Below the pieces are notes generated by a model. The model saw only the letters and a program-made list of their open reading frames with translations. It made no database searches and was not told the DNA's origin. DNA of 64,000 nt from contig JAFQCT010000012.1 in the NCBI GenBank assembly GCA_017399405.1, forward strand, positions 186,001-250,000, given 5' to 3'. Positions 51,556 to 59,665 of the stretch are shown here, piece after piece (the first letter of the stretch is position 1; each line of letters begins with the position of its first letter). A program made the position numbers and the translations under genes. This stretch comes from Clostridia bacterium (GTDB lineage Bacteria > Bacillota > Clostridia > Oscillospirales > Acutalibacteraceae).

Positions 51556-52162
51556 ACAATTTATGACTCTCCATATATTCAATGATTTCCGGGTCAACAA
51601 TTCCGTAAATGCTCTTACCGTTTGTTATTCTATCACGGATTTCGCTTGAGCTTACCTCATAAGCATCTAAAAGTGAGATATGTATATTCTTACCGTCAAG
51701 TTTAGGCATATACACACCTAACTGCTCAAAAGCATAAGCACGAAGTTTTTGAATGTTCTCTGCATTATCGCGTGATGCAACACAAATAGTACACTTTTCT
51801 AAAAGTTCCTTATGCTTGTACCATTTGTGGAAAATAAGAAACATATCTGAACCGATAATAAGATATAAATCGTCATTTGGATATTTCTGCTTTAACTCGT
51901 TGACAGTAAAAATAGTGTAACTGTCTGTTGCTCGGTCCATTTCCATAGTGCTGATTTCAAACTTTGGATTATTGAATGCGATTTTACACATAGCAAGACG
52001 GTCACGATTATCTGCTAAATCATCACAACGCTTATGTGTTGGCACTTTGTTTGGAATGATAATAACTTTATCAAGCTCCAATTCCTCTGCCATTTTATTA
52101 ACCATTCTTACATGTCCCTTATGTGGGGGATTGAATGTTCCGCCGAAAATACCTATTTTCAT
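51533..52162 (-). CDS. nadD: Nicotinate-nucleotide adenylyltransferase
   Basis: The protein has 209 residues. The nucleotidyltransferase signature G-I-F-G-G-T-F-N-P-P-H-K-G-H (4-17) is complete, followed by K-V-I-I-I-P-N-K-V-P-T-H-K and a C-terminal I-S-S-T/S-x-I-R-type motif (V-S-S-S-E-I-R-D-R-I). It makes nicotinate adenine dinucleotide from NaMN and ATP. The last codons overlap the start of yqeK. It lies 2 nt after yhbY. Confidence 0.96.
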   Translation of the reverse strand: MKIGIFGGTFNPPHKGHVRMVNKMAEELELDKVIIIPNKVPTHKRCDDLADNRDRLAMCKIAFNNPKFEISTMEMDRATDSYTIFTVNELKQKYPNDDLYLIIGSDMFLIFHKWYKHKELLEKCTICVASRDNAENIQKLRAYAFEQLGVYMPKLDGKNIHISLLDAYEVSSSEIRDRITNGKSIYGIVDPEIIEYMESHKLYGYGKKR

Positions 52163-52164
52163 AA

Positions 52165-52473
52165 TTATTTTCTTCCTTTTGCTTTTTTCTTCTCGTCTTT
52201 ATGAAGTTCAGGGTTGTAACGGTAAAAAATCATACTGCCACCGATTACACCAACACAATCACTGTTTGTTGCTTCAGCTAACTTTTGTGCAATTTCTTTT
52301 GGTTTTTCAGGGCTTGTTTCTAAAAGCACTTTAATTTTAATAAGTTCGCGTGCTTTAAGTGCATCGTCAGTTTGTTTAATAAGGGCATCTGAAATTCCAC
52401 CCTTACCAACTTGAAATAATGCTTGAAGTCCATTAGCCTGACCTCTCCAATATGCTCTTTCTTTACTTGTCAT
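52165..52473 (-). CDS. yhbY: YhbY/CRM-domain RNA-binding protein
   Basis: The protein has 102 residues, a single CRM domain: L-Q-A-L-F-Q-V-G-K-G-G-I-S-D-A-L (about 16-31), K-A-R-E-L-I-K-I-K-V and C-V-G-V-I-G-G-S-M-I-F-Y-R, with a Lys-rich tail. YhbY homologues associate with pre-50S particles. It is 1 nt after rdgB and 2 nt before nadD, in a tight operon. Confidence 0.94.
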   Translation of the reverse strand: MTSKERAYWRGQANGLQALFQVGKGGISDALIKQTDDALKARELIKIKVLLETSPEKPKEIAQKLAEATNSDCVGVIGGSMIFYRYNPELHKDEKKKAKGRK

Positions 52474-52474
52474 A

Positions 52475-53068
52475 TTATTCTCCTAAATACTTCGGTAATT
52501 CTTCTACAAATTTTCTAAGTGCGTTACCACGGTGGCTTACTTTGTCTTTTTCTTCTGCTGAAAGTTCGCCGAAAGTTTTATCACCTACAAGGAATACAGG
52601 GTCATAACCAAAACCGCCGTTACCCTGTACTTCGTGTGCAATTACGCCCTCACAAGTGCCACGGACTGTAAAACTTCTGCCATCAGGGAAACAACAACAT
52701 ACACAACTTACAAATCGTGCAGTGCGTTCCTCGTTTGGTACATCTTTCATAAGTCCTAAAAGTTTTTCGTTGTTTTTAGCGTCATTTCCGTGCTCGCCAC
52801 CAAAACGGGCTGAATAAACACCGGGTGCACCGTCAAGATAGTCAACCATAAGACCTGAATCGTCTGCCACACAGACCATCCCGCTTTCTTTACAACCGCT
52901 ATCTGCCTTTAAGAATGCGTTTTCTTCAAATGTTGTACCTGTTTCTTCTACATCTGAAAGTTCAATACCCGCCATTTCGGCAGTAAGTACATTTATACCA
53001 AGTGGAGAGAGTATTCTCTGTAACTCCGCCTGTTTTTTCATATTATGAGTTGCGATTAAAAAGTCCAA
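52475..53068 (-). CDS. rdgB: XTP/dITP pyrophosphatase (RdgB/HAM1)
   Basis: The protein has 197 residues. Family motifs are the N-terminal I-A-T-H-N-M-K-K (with the K ligand), T-T-F-E-E-N-A-F-L-K-A, V-A-D-D-S-G-L-M-V-D-Y, G-A-P-G-V-Y-S-A-R-F, G-F-G-Y-D-P-V-F and the final S-H-R-G-N-A-L. It removes non-canonical purine triphosphates. Its first 26 bp overlap the end of ftsY in another frame; the ATG is the only good start. A run of Cys (SCVCCCF) near residue 121 is unusual but lies in a core strand. Confidence 0.95.
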   Translation of the reverse strand: MDFLIATHNMKKQAELQRILSPLGINVLTAEMAGIELSDVEETGTTFEENAFLKADSGCKESGMVCVADDSGLMVDYLDGAPGVYSARFGGEHGNDAKNNEKLLGLMKDVPNEERTARFVSCVCCCFPDGRSFTVRGTCEGVIAHEVQGNGGFGYDPVFLVGDKTFGELSAEEKDKVSHRGNALRKFVEELPKYLGE

Positions 53069-54194
53069 AGAAACCCCTCTTTTTCTTTTCTTCTTTTTCT
53101 TCAGGTTGAGGCTCTACCTCTTCTTTCTGTTCATATCCTTCGTCATCTGTTTCGGAAGAATCTTCAACTGCTCCACCGTTTTCATTGGTGTTTTCTTCTT
53201 GTAAAAGATTTTCATTAACTTCTTCGTGTTCTTCTTTAATCTCTTCGCTAATTTCAAGTTGAATATCCTCCTCTTCTTTATAATCTATCTTATCAAACAA
53301 ACCATCTGCAAAGGCTTCAGGTTTGAATGGCTGTAAGTCGTCAATCTGTTCACCGACACCGATAAACTTAACAGGTATGCCAAGTTCATTTTTGATTGCA
53401 AGTACCACGCCGCCACGAGCAGTACCATCAAGTTTTGTAAGCACAATACCTGTAATATCGGCAACGCTCTTAAACTCGCGAGCCTGATTAACTGCATTCT
53501 GACCTGTTGTTGCATCAAGCACTAAAAGCACTTCACGGTCAGAGTATGGAAGTTCACGGTCAATAACACGGTAAATCTTATTAAGCTCGTCCATAAGGTT
53601 TTTCTTATTGTGAAGACGACCGGCAGTATCGATAATGATAATTTCACTATCACGAGCCTTGGCAGCACTAATTGTGTCAAAAACTACTGCGGCAGGGTCT
53701 GCACCCTCTTTGTGCTTAACAATATCAACACCTGAACGGTCTGCCCAAATTTGCAACTGGTCAATTGCAGCAGCACGGAATGTATCAGCAGCACCAAGAA
53801 TAACACTCTTGCCCTGTGCTTTATACATTGCTGCCATTTTGCCGATTGTTGTAGTTTTACCAACACCGTTTACACCGATTACAAGGATAACTGACGGAAC
53901 TGTAATAAGTCCCATATCCTCGCCACCGTAAAGCATATCTGCAACGATTGTTTTAATCTGTTTGCGAATTGCCTCAGAGCCTTTTATTTTACCTTTTGAA
54001 ACTTCTTCACGAAGTTTTTCTGTAATCTCAACAGCAGTGGTAACACCAACATCACCCATAACAAGAATTTCTTCAAGTTCTGTGTAAAGGTCGTCTGTTA
54101 CCTCGTCAAAACTATCGAGCATATCGTCAATGGCCCCTGCCATTTTATTTCTTGTCTTTGTAAGACCAAAGTTGATTTTTTTGAAAATTCCCAT
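53043..54194 (-). CDS. ftsY: Signal recognition particle receptor FtsY with C-terminal acidic tail
   Basis: The protein has 383 residues. The short N-terminus MGIFKKINFGLTKTRNK leads straight into the NG domain (about 10-305). Motifs are G-V-N-G-V-G-K-T-T-T (G1), D-T-F-R-A-A-A (G2), I-D-T-A-G-R (G3), T-K-L-D-G-T-A-R-G-G (G4) and the closing F-I-G-V-G-E-Q-I-D-D-L-Q-P-F. FtsY usually carries its acidic A domain before the NG domain. Here about 70 acidic residues (about 312-370) follow it and end in the basic, aromatic K-K-K-R-G-F-F-G-L-F-N-R. The last eight codons overlap rdgB. smc lies upstream, the classic rnc-smc-ftsY order. GGAAAAT precedes the ATG. Confidence 0.95.
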   Translation of the reverse strand: MGIFKKINFGLTKTRNKMAGAIDDMLDSFDEVTDDLYTELEEILVMGDVGVTTAVEITEKLREEVSKGKIKGSEAIRKQIKTIVADMLYGGEDMGLITVPSVILVIGVNGVGKTTTIGKMAAMYKAQGKSVILGAADTFRAAAIDQLQIWADRSGVDIVKHKEGADPAAVVFDTISAAKARDSEIIIIDTAGRLHNKKNLMDELNKIYRVIDRELPYSDREVLLVLDATTGQNAVNQAREFKSVADITGIVLTKLDGTARGGVVLAIKNELGIPVKFIGVGEQIDDLQPFKPEAFADGLFDKIDYKEEEDIQLEISEEIKEEHEEVNENLLQEENTNENGGAVEDSSETDDEGYEQKEEVEPQPEEKEEKKKRGFFGLFNRNS

Positions 54195-54218
54195 AATGAT
54201 TTTCCTTTATGCTTTTTT

Positions 54219-54244
54219 CGGGCGATTCGTGAATCGCCCCTACA
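54219..54244 (+). repeat. Palindromic repeat family 2, short relative, between smc and ftsY
   Basis: CGGGCGATTC-GT-GAATCGCCC then CTACA. It shares arms and the CTACA flank with the copies at 33987 and 35032 and sits in the 94-bp smc-ftsY gap, interrupting an otherwise tight operon. Confidence 0.75.
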
Positions 54245-54288
54245 TTTACATTATTTATTATAACTTATAAAGTGCAAGATAAGTGAAT

Positions 54289-57200
54289 TTAAGCGAGACC
54301 AAGTTTTCTTGCCATTTCGGCTGTTTGGAGTTCTAATATCTTTGATACGCCTTCTTCTTGCATTGTAACACCATAAAGCATATCTGCTTCTTCCATTGTA
54401 CCGCGACGGTGAGTAATAAGAATAAACTGTGTATTCTTTGTCATTCGTCTTACATACTGAGCGTAACGAACAACATTGACATCGTCAAGGGCTGCCTCAA
54501 CCTCGTCAAAAATTACGAATGGTGCAGGTGTAACTTTAAGAATTGCAAAGAGTAGTGCAATTGCTGAAAGTCCCTTTTCACCACCTGAAAGCAAGTTGAT
54601 ATTTTGAACATTTTTGCCCGGTGGCTGAACTTTGATTTCAATATCACATTCAAGAACATTCATTTCGTCTTCAAGAATAAGTTCTGCTTTACCGCCACCA
54701 AACAACTCTGCAAATGTTTCAGAAAATGCCACATTGATTTTTTGGAACTGTTCACGGAACTGAACACTCATATTTGTTGTAAGTTCGTCAATAAGTTTAA
54801 TAAGTTCTTCTTTTGACTTTTCAACATCACCGATTTGCTCTGACATAAATTCATATCTTTCAGATACTTCTTTGTACTCGTCAATGGCAGAAACATTAAC
54901 TGAACCAAGTCCGCGGATTTCGTTCTTGAGTGCTGAAAGTCGAGTTCTTGCTTCGCCAATATTTTCAATAACGATTTCAAGAGCAATTGCCTCACGACGA
55001 GTAAGTTGATATTCGTCATAAAGTTTAGAGTTGTATTCTTCAAACTCGTTAAGCATTGATGCCTTGCGTTCTTCAAGTCGTGCAAGTTCCCCGCTTACAC
55101 GCTCACGCTCTGAACTCTTTTCTTTTTCAAGATTACGAAGGTCTGTATTTTCTTTTTCAAGATTTGTACGAGCGTCAAGTAAATCGTCAACATCAGTTTT
55201 TGCATAATCACATTTTTGACGAAGTTCTTCAGCAGATGCTCGTAAACTTTCAATATCTTTTGTAAGCCAAATGTTTTTATTCTTGAATGCTTCAATTTCT
55301 GTATCAAGTTCTTCAAGACGATTACTGTGTGAGCCTTTAAGAATGTTAAGTCGGCGAATATTATCGTCAGCAGACTGCATATCCTTTTCAAAACCTAACA
55401 TTTCAAGACGGATTTGCTCTGCTTTCTGTGAAAGTTCTTCACGAACAACTGCAAGGCTTTCACGGTCGCCACTTACTGCTTCAAGGCTCTTTTCTTTCTC
55501 TGCAATTTCATTATTAAGTTTTTCAACTGTCTCGCGAGCGGTAATACTATCTGCGTTGATTTTTTCAATGCGTTCGTTAAGTATTCTTTCTTCTTCAATA
55601 AGTTCTTTAACGCCACCTGATGATGAGTCATACTCACTTTCTGCAAGTTTATATTCACCTTCAAGACGGATTTTTTCTTCGTTAGCAGAAAGAATATCGC
55701 CCTCAATACCATTAAGGTCAGCAACTGCAGATGATAAATCTTCACTGAGCATTTTTTCTTGTATTGCAAGGTTATTCTTCTTATCTTCAAGGTCTTTGAC
55801 AGATGCACGAAGTTTGTCAATCTCGTTACTACGAGAAAGCATACCAACGCCCTGTGCCTTACTACCACCTGTCATTGAACCGCCTGCGTTAATAACTTGG
55901 CCATCAAGAGTTACAATTTTGAAACGGTTTTTATACTTCTTTGCAATGGTGATTGCAGAATCCATATCTTCACATACAACTGTTTTGCCAAGAAGATTTT
56001 CGATAATATCTTTGTATTTTTTTTCGGTTGTAACAAGGTCAGATGCGATACTTACAAAACCAAAACAATCGTCTAAATCTTTTTCGTCAAGACTGCGTGG
56101 TTTAATTGCGGTAAGTGGCAAGAATGTTGCACGACCGCCACGAGTTTCTTTAAGATATGCAATTGCTCGTTTTGCGTCATTTTCATTATCAACAATCACA
56201 TTCTGTAATGCAATACCAAGAGCAGTTTCAACTGCAACTGAATATTTATCTTTAACATTGATAAGTTGTGAAAGTGGTCCGTGGATACCGTTCAATGCAC
56301 CGCGTTTACTTTCTTTCATAACGCTACGAACTGAGCCCTGATAACCCTCCATATTCTTTTCAAGGTCATCAAGTACACGAATACGCTCGTTTTTACGCTC
56401 TATTTCAGTATCAAGAGCCTGAATTTCTGCCTTGATTTTTTCGCTTTTCTGGGTTCTTGTCTCAACTTTAATGCGATAACCCTCAACCGCGTTTTTGAAA
56501 CCATCAATTTTTTCGTTGCATTCATCCAACGCTTTTTGTGCGTTGTTTTTCTTTTCTTCTAACGCTAAAACTGTATCACGACGATTGCCCAAAAGGTCAT
56601 CAATAGCAGTAATTCTTGTTTTGATTTCTTCAATTTGCGAACTTGCAGTTTCGCTGATAACACGATTATCTGCAAGAGTTACTGTAAGAAGTGAAATCTC
56701 TTTTGAAAGTTCTGCTGCAATAGTTGCGAACTCGTTATTTTCAACCTGCAACTTTTCAATTTCACCGATTTGTGCTTCTAACTTTTTATTTGCTTCTTCG
56801 AGTCCTGCCTGTGCTTTTGCCTTTTGTTCTTCAGTTTCAAGGATTTGAGCATCAATATCAGTTTCGTCTGCGTTTGCAGTAAGTTTGTCTTTTTCTAATC
56901 TTTCAATAGACTCGTTATTATGTGCAATTGAGTTTTCGTAAACTTTTGCCTGTGCTTCAAGTTCACTTGCCTGTTCTTCAAAATGAGAAGTTGAACCACG
57001 AATTTCTTCAATCTTAACATTGATTTCGTGAGTTTTCTCAATAATATCGTTCATTTTCTGCTCAATTTCTTCAAGCTGTTTCTGAGCATCTTTATACTGA
57101 ACAGATGCAATATCAATTTTTCTGTCTTGCTCTTTTAATTTTTCCTGAGTCTTTTCAATGTTATGTAACCAAATGCCGATTTCAAGATTTTTTCTTTCTT

Positions 57201-57858
57201 CGGCAAGTACTAAAAACTTCTGTGCTTTTTCACTTTGAGTTTTAAGCGGTCCTACTCGGGATTCAAGTTCAGTTAAAATGTCACGAAGACGAACAAGATT
57301 TTCTTCGGCTTGTCCGAGGCGTTTAAGAGCATCATTTCTTCTGTAACGGAAATGTGAAATACCTGCTGCTTCTTCAAACATTTCACGGCGTTCACCTGAT
57401 TTTGAAGAAATAAGTTCAGCAATTTTACCTTGGCTGACCATTGAATAACCGTCACGGCCAAGACCTGTATCCATAAACAACTCGTTAATATCACGAAGTC
57501 TTACATTTTCACCGTTGATTTTATACTCACTATCTCCACTTCTGTAAAAGCGACGAGTAATATTAACTTCGTCTTTATCGCAGTTAAGTGTGCGGTCAGC
57601 GTTATCAAGACAAAGTGTTACCTCCGCAAAGCCTGTTGCCTTGCGAAGTTTTGTACCGCTGAAAATAACATCTTCCATCTTTGAGCCACGAAGACTCTTT
57701 GTTGACTGTTCACCAAGTACCCAACGAACAGCATCAGAAATATTACTTTTACCACTACCGTTAGGGCCAACAACACCTGTTATTCCCTTATTAAATTGAA
57801 GTACTGTTTTATCGGGACAAGACTTAAATCCCTGCATTGTAATTGACTTTAATATCAT
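54289..57858 (-). CDS. smc: Chromosome segregation ATPase SMC
   Basis: The protein has 1189 residues, full length. Walker A is G-P-N-G-S-G-K-S-N (31-39) after M-Q-G-F-K-S-C. Two long coiled coils (about 170-500 and 670-1010) flank a hinge (about 510-660) with conserved Gly residues. The C-terminal head has L-S-G-G-E-K-G-L-S-A-I-A-L-L-F-A (signature) and Walker B F-V-I-F-D-E-V-E-A-A-L-D-D. With ScpA and ScpB it forms the condensin that organises replicated chromosomes. Its start overlaps the radical-SAM gene stop by 4 bp, so translation is coupled. Confidence 0.97.
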   Translation of the reverse strand: MILKSITMQGFKSCPDKTVLQFNKGITGVVGPNGSGKSNISDAVRWVLGEQSTKSLRGSKMEDVIFSGTKLRKATGFAEVTLCLDNADRTLNCDKDEVNITRRFYRSGDSEYKINGENVRLRDINELFMDTGLGRDGYSMVSQGKIAELISSKSGERREMFEEAAGISHFRYRRNDALKRLGQAEENLVRLRDILTELESRVGPLKTQSEKAQKFLVLAEERKNLEIGIWLHNIEKTQEKLKEQDRKIDIASVQYKDAQKQLEEIEQKMNDIIEKTHEINVKIEEIRGSTSHFEEQASELEAQAKVYENSIAHNNESIERLEKDKLTANADETDIDAQILETEEQKAKAQAGLEEANKKLEAQIGEIEKLQVENNEFATIAAELSKEISLLTVTLADNRVISETASSQIEEIKTRITAIDDLLGNRRDTVLALEEKKNNAQKALDECNEKIDGFKNAVEGYRIKVETRTQKSEKIKAEIQALDTEIERKNERIRVLDDLEKNMEGYQGSVRSVMKESKRGALNGIHGPLSQLINVKDKYSVAVETALGIALQNVIVDNENDAKRAIAYLKETRGGRATFLPLTAIKPRSLDEKDLDDCFGFVSIASDLVTTEKKYKDIIENLLGKTVVCEDMDSAITIAKKYKNRFKIVTLDGQVINAGGSMTGGSKAQGVGMLSRSNEIDKLRASVKDLEDKKNNLAIQEKMLSEDLSSAVADLNGIEGDILSANEEKIRLEGEYKLAESEYDSSSGGVKELIEEERILNERIEKINADSITARETVEKLNNEIAEKEKSLEAVSGDRESLAVVREELSQKAEQIRLEMLGFEKDMQSADDNIRRLNILKGSHSNRLEELDTEIEAFKNKNIWLTKDIESLRASAEELRQKCDYAKTDVDDLLDARTNLEKENTDLRNLEKEKSSERERVSGELARLEERKASMLNEFEEYNSKLYDEYQLTRREAIALEIVIENIGEARTRLSALKNEIRGLGSVNVSAIDEYKEVSERYEFMSEQIGDVEKSKEELIKLIDELTTNMSVQFREQFQKINVAFSETFAELFGGGKAELILEDEMNVLECDIEIKVQPPGKNVQNINLLSGGEKGLSAIALLFAILKVTPAPFVIFDEVEAALDDVNVVRYAQYVRRMTKNTQFILITHRRGTMEEADMLYGVTMQEEGVSKILELQTAEMARKLGLA

Positions 57859-58856
57859 GTTATTTCTGCTACCTCAATCTGAAACTCTTCTAAATTTTCT
57901 TTACCCTTTATTATACAATGAAATCCTTGATTTTTCAATGCTTTTTCGTTTCTTTTCTGCTGTCCTTTTGCCTTACTTAACACTTTTTTGTTCACATAAA
58001 TCGCATATTCAAGATTTTTGTCTTTTTTGCTTAATTTTTCAAGGATTTTTTGCAAGTATATATGTCCCTCACAAAGCTCGCGGAATGCAGGATGATAAGC
58101 ACCGCCCACCATATCGCTTTCAACAGTTTCACTACTGTGAAGACCTAATTTTATTACTCTTATGTTTTCATTTTCAAAAATCTGTAAAAGTTTTGCACAG
58201 AATGGTGCAGTTTCTTCTGCAGTTGGTGCTATGTATTCACCTTTTTCTTGAAGAAATCCCAAATGAGTATTTTTAAGTACTACTGTAGGGTAAACTCGCA
58301 CCGTATCAGGCTGTAATTTTATAATTTCACGGGCAGTATATTCATCTTTTGTGAAATCACTTTTATAAAGACCTGTCATCATTTGAAGGCCTAACTCAAA
58401 ACCGTATTCTCTTATAAGTTTTGATGCATTTCGCACATCTTCTGCTGTGTGTCCTCTACGATTTGCAAGTAAAACATCATCACACATGCTTTGTGCACCT
58501 AATTCAATAGCAGTTACGCCATAGTTTTTGAGCGTTTCAAGTATGCTTTCATCAATACAATCGGGGCGAGTTGATACCCTTATTCCCTTAAAATTATAAA
58601 TATCTAAAAAATGCTTTGCGGCGGTTAAAAGAGAAAGCATATAATCCCTTTCAATCGCCGTAAAACTACCACCAAAGAACGCAATTTCAGTATTCTTCGG
58701 GTCAACATTATATTCAATTGCAACTTTTACCGCATTTTCAACATCCAAAGGTGTTGCGGGAACTGTTTGTCCGCTGATTGCCCTTTGATTACAAAAGCTA
58801 CAATCATTAGGGCACCCTTTATGAGGCACAAAAATGCTTATATTGCTATGGCTCAT
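57855..58856 (-). CDS. Radical-SAM protein, Elp3-like N-terminal type
   Basis: The protein has 333 residues. The cluster motif is K-G-C-P-N-D-C-S-F-C (C-x3-C-x2-C, about residues 15-22). Further motifs are A-F-F-G-G-S-F-T-A-I, R-V-S-T-R-P-D-C-I, I-E-L-G-A-Q-S-M-C-D and Y-P-T-V-V-L-K-N-T. These match the Elp3/MiaB-related radical-SAM domain without the acetyltransferase domain. This gene is frequently found between rnc and smc in Clostridia and its role is unestablished; tRNA modification is a reasonable guess only. It overlaps both neighbours by 4 bp. Confidence 0.88.
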   Translation of the reverse strand: MSHSNISIFVPHKGCPNDCSFCNQRAISGQTVPATPLDVENAVKVAIEYNVDPKNTEIAFFGGSFTAIERDYMLSLLTAAKHFLDIYNFKGIRVSTRPDCIDESILETLKNYGVTAIELGAQSMCDDVLLANRRGHTAEDVRNASKLIREYGFELGLQMMTGLYKSDFTKDEYTAREIIKLQPDTVRVYPTVVLKNTHLGFLQEKGEYIAPTAEETAPFCAKLLQIFENENIRVIKLGLHSSETVESDMVGGAYHPAFRELCEGHIYLQKILEKLSKKDKNLEYAIYVNKKVLSKAKGQQKRNEKALKNQGFHCIIKGKENLEEFQIEVAEIT

Positions 58857-59518
58857 AATCCCATTAACTCCAATGCAGATTTTGCCGCTTGTTGCTCTGC
58901 TTTTTTCTTACTACTGCCAATACCTCTGCCGATTACATTACTGTTCATATGAATTTCAACAACAAACTCTTTGTTATGGTCAGGGCCACTTTCACCAACT
59001 ACAACATACTCAAATTTTTCGGTTGGATTTTGTTGCAAAACCTCTTGCAAAGTGCTTTTGTAATCTTTGAAAACAGGCTTTGTTTCTGTTGCAACCTCAA
59101 TAAATGGTAACACAAATTTTTTAGCACATTCTATTCCACCATCAAGATAAATAGCTGCAATAAGTGCCTCAAAAGCGTCAGAAACTACTGACGGACGCTG
59201 TCTGCCACCTGTATTTTCTTCACCTTTGCCCAACAAAATCATATCGCCAAGTCCGATTTCGCCGGCAAACCCAAAAAGAGTTTTTTCACAAACTGCATAA
59301 GCACGCTTTTTAGTAAGCTCACCCTCTTTTTTATCACGATAATGCTCAAAAAGATACTCGGCAGTTATAAAACCTAACACAGAGTCGCCTAAAAATTCAA
59401 GACGCTCGTTGTCAAGCCCTGTGCCTTTTTCGTTGGCATAAGATGAGTGTGTCAACGCTCTTGCCAACAAGTTTTTATTCTTAAATTCATATCCGATTCT
59501 TTTTTCAAAATCAGTCAT
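58853..59518 (-). CDS. rnc: Ribonuclease III
   Basis: The protein has 221 residues. The RNase III signature N-E-R-L-E-F-L-G-D-S-V-L-G (about 36-48) holds the catalytic Glu and Asp residues, with D-A-F-E-A-L-I-A-A-I-Y-L further on. A double-stranded RNA-binding domain occupies the C-terminus (about 150-220, ending KKAEQQAAKSALELMGL). It processes rRNA precursors and structured mRNAs. It is preceded by a 147-bp leader region with hairpins (59550-59658), then starts the rnc/radical-SAM/smc coupled run. Confidence 0.97.
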   Translation of the reverse strand: MTDFEKRIGYEFKNKNLLARALTHSSYANEKGTGLDNERLEFLGDSVLGFITAEYLFEHYRDKKEGELTKKRAYAVCEKTLFGFAGEIGLGDMILLGKGEENTGGRQRPSVVSDAFEALIAAIYLDGGIECAKKFVLPFIEVATETKPVFKDYKSTLQEVLQQNPTEKFEYVVVGESGPDHNKEFVVEIHMNSNVIGRGIGSSKKKAEQQAAKSALELMGL

Positions 59519-59549
59519 TTTTAATTATTTCCCTTTCTAATTTTGAAAT

Positions 59550-59658
59550 AAACTTAATAACATTTAATTAAGTTTGAAAGAAAATTGTTCACAGTGCCAT
59601 TTTAAGTGAGTGGTGCTGTACAAAATAGTACCGCCCCGAACAAAAAAATGGTGCTGTG
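59550..59658 (-). other. Structured intergenic region upstream of rnc
   Basis: Three nested or adjacent inverted repeats are seen: AAACTTAAT/ATTAAGTTT (59550-59558 with 59567-59575, perfect); GGTGCTGTAC with GTACCGCCCC (59612-59621, 59628-59637, 8 of 10 pairs); and CACAGTGCCATTTT with AAAATGGTGCTGTG (59590-59603, 59645-59658, two mismatches) enclosing the second. It lies between trmFO and rnc. It may be an mRNA leader structure, possibly cut by RNase III itself, as happens in E. coli; that is inference. Confidence 0.5.
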
Positions 59659-59665
59659 GGCAATT

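Noticed and set aside
55271-56341. Long open frame on the plus strand inside smc (about 350 codons)
   Set aside because: It is antisense to the coiled-coil coding region of smc, has Ser/Arg-rich low-complexity composition typical of reverse-strand reading, and has no ribosome site or family resemblance.
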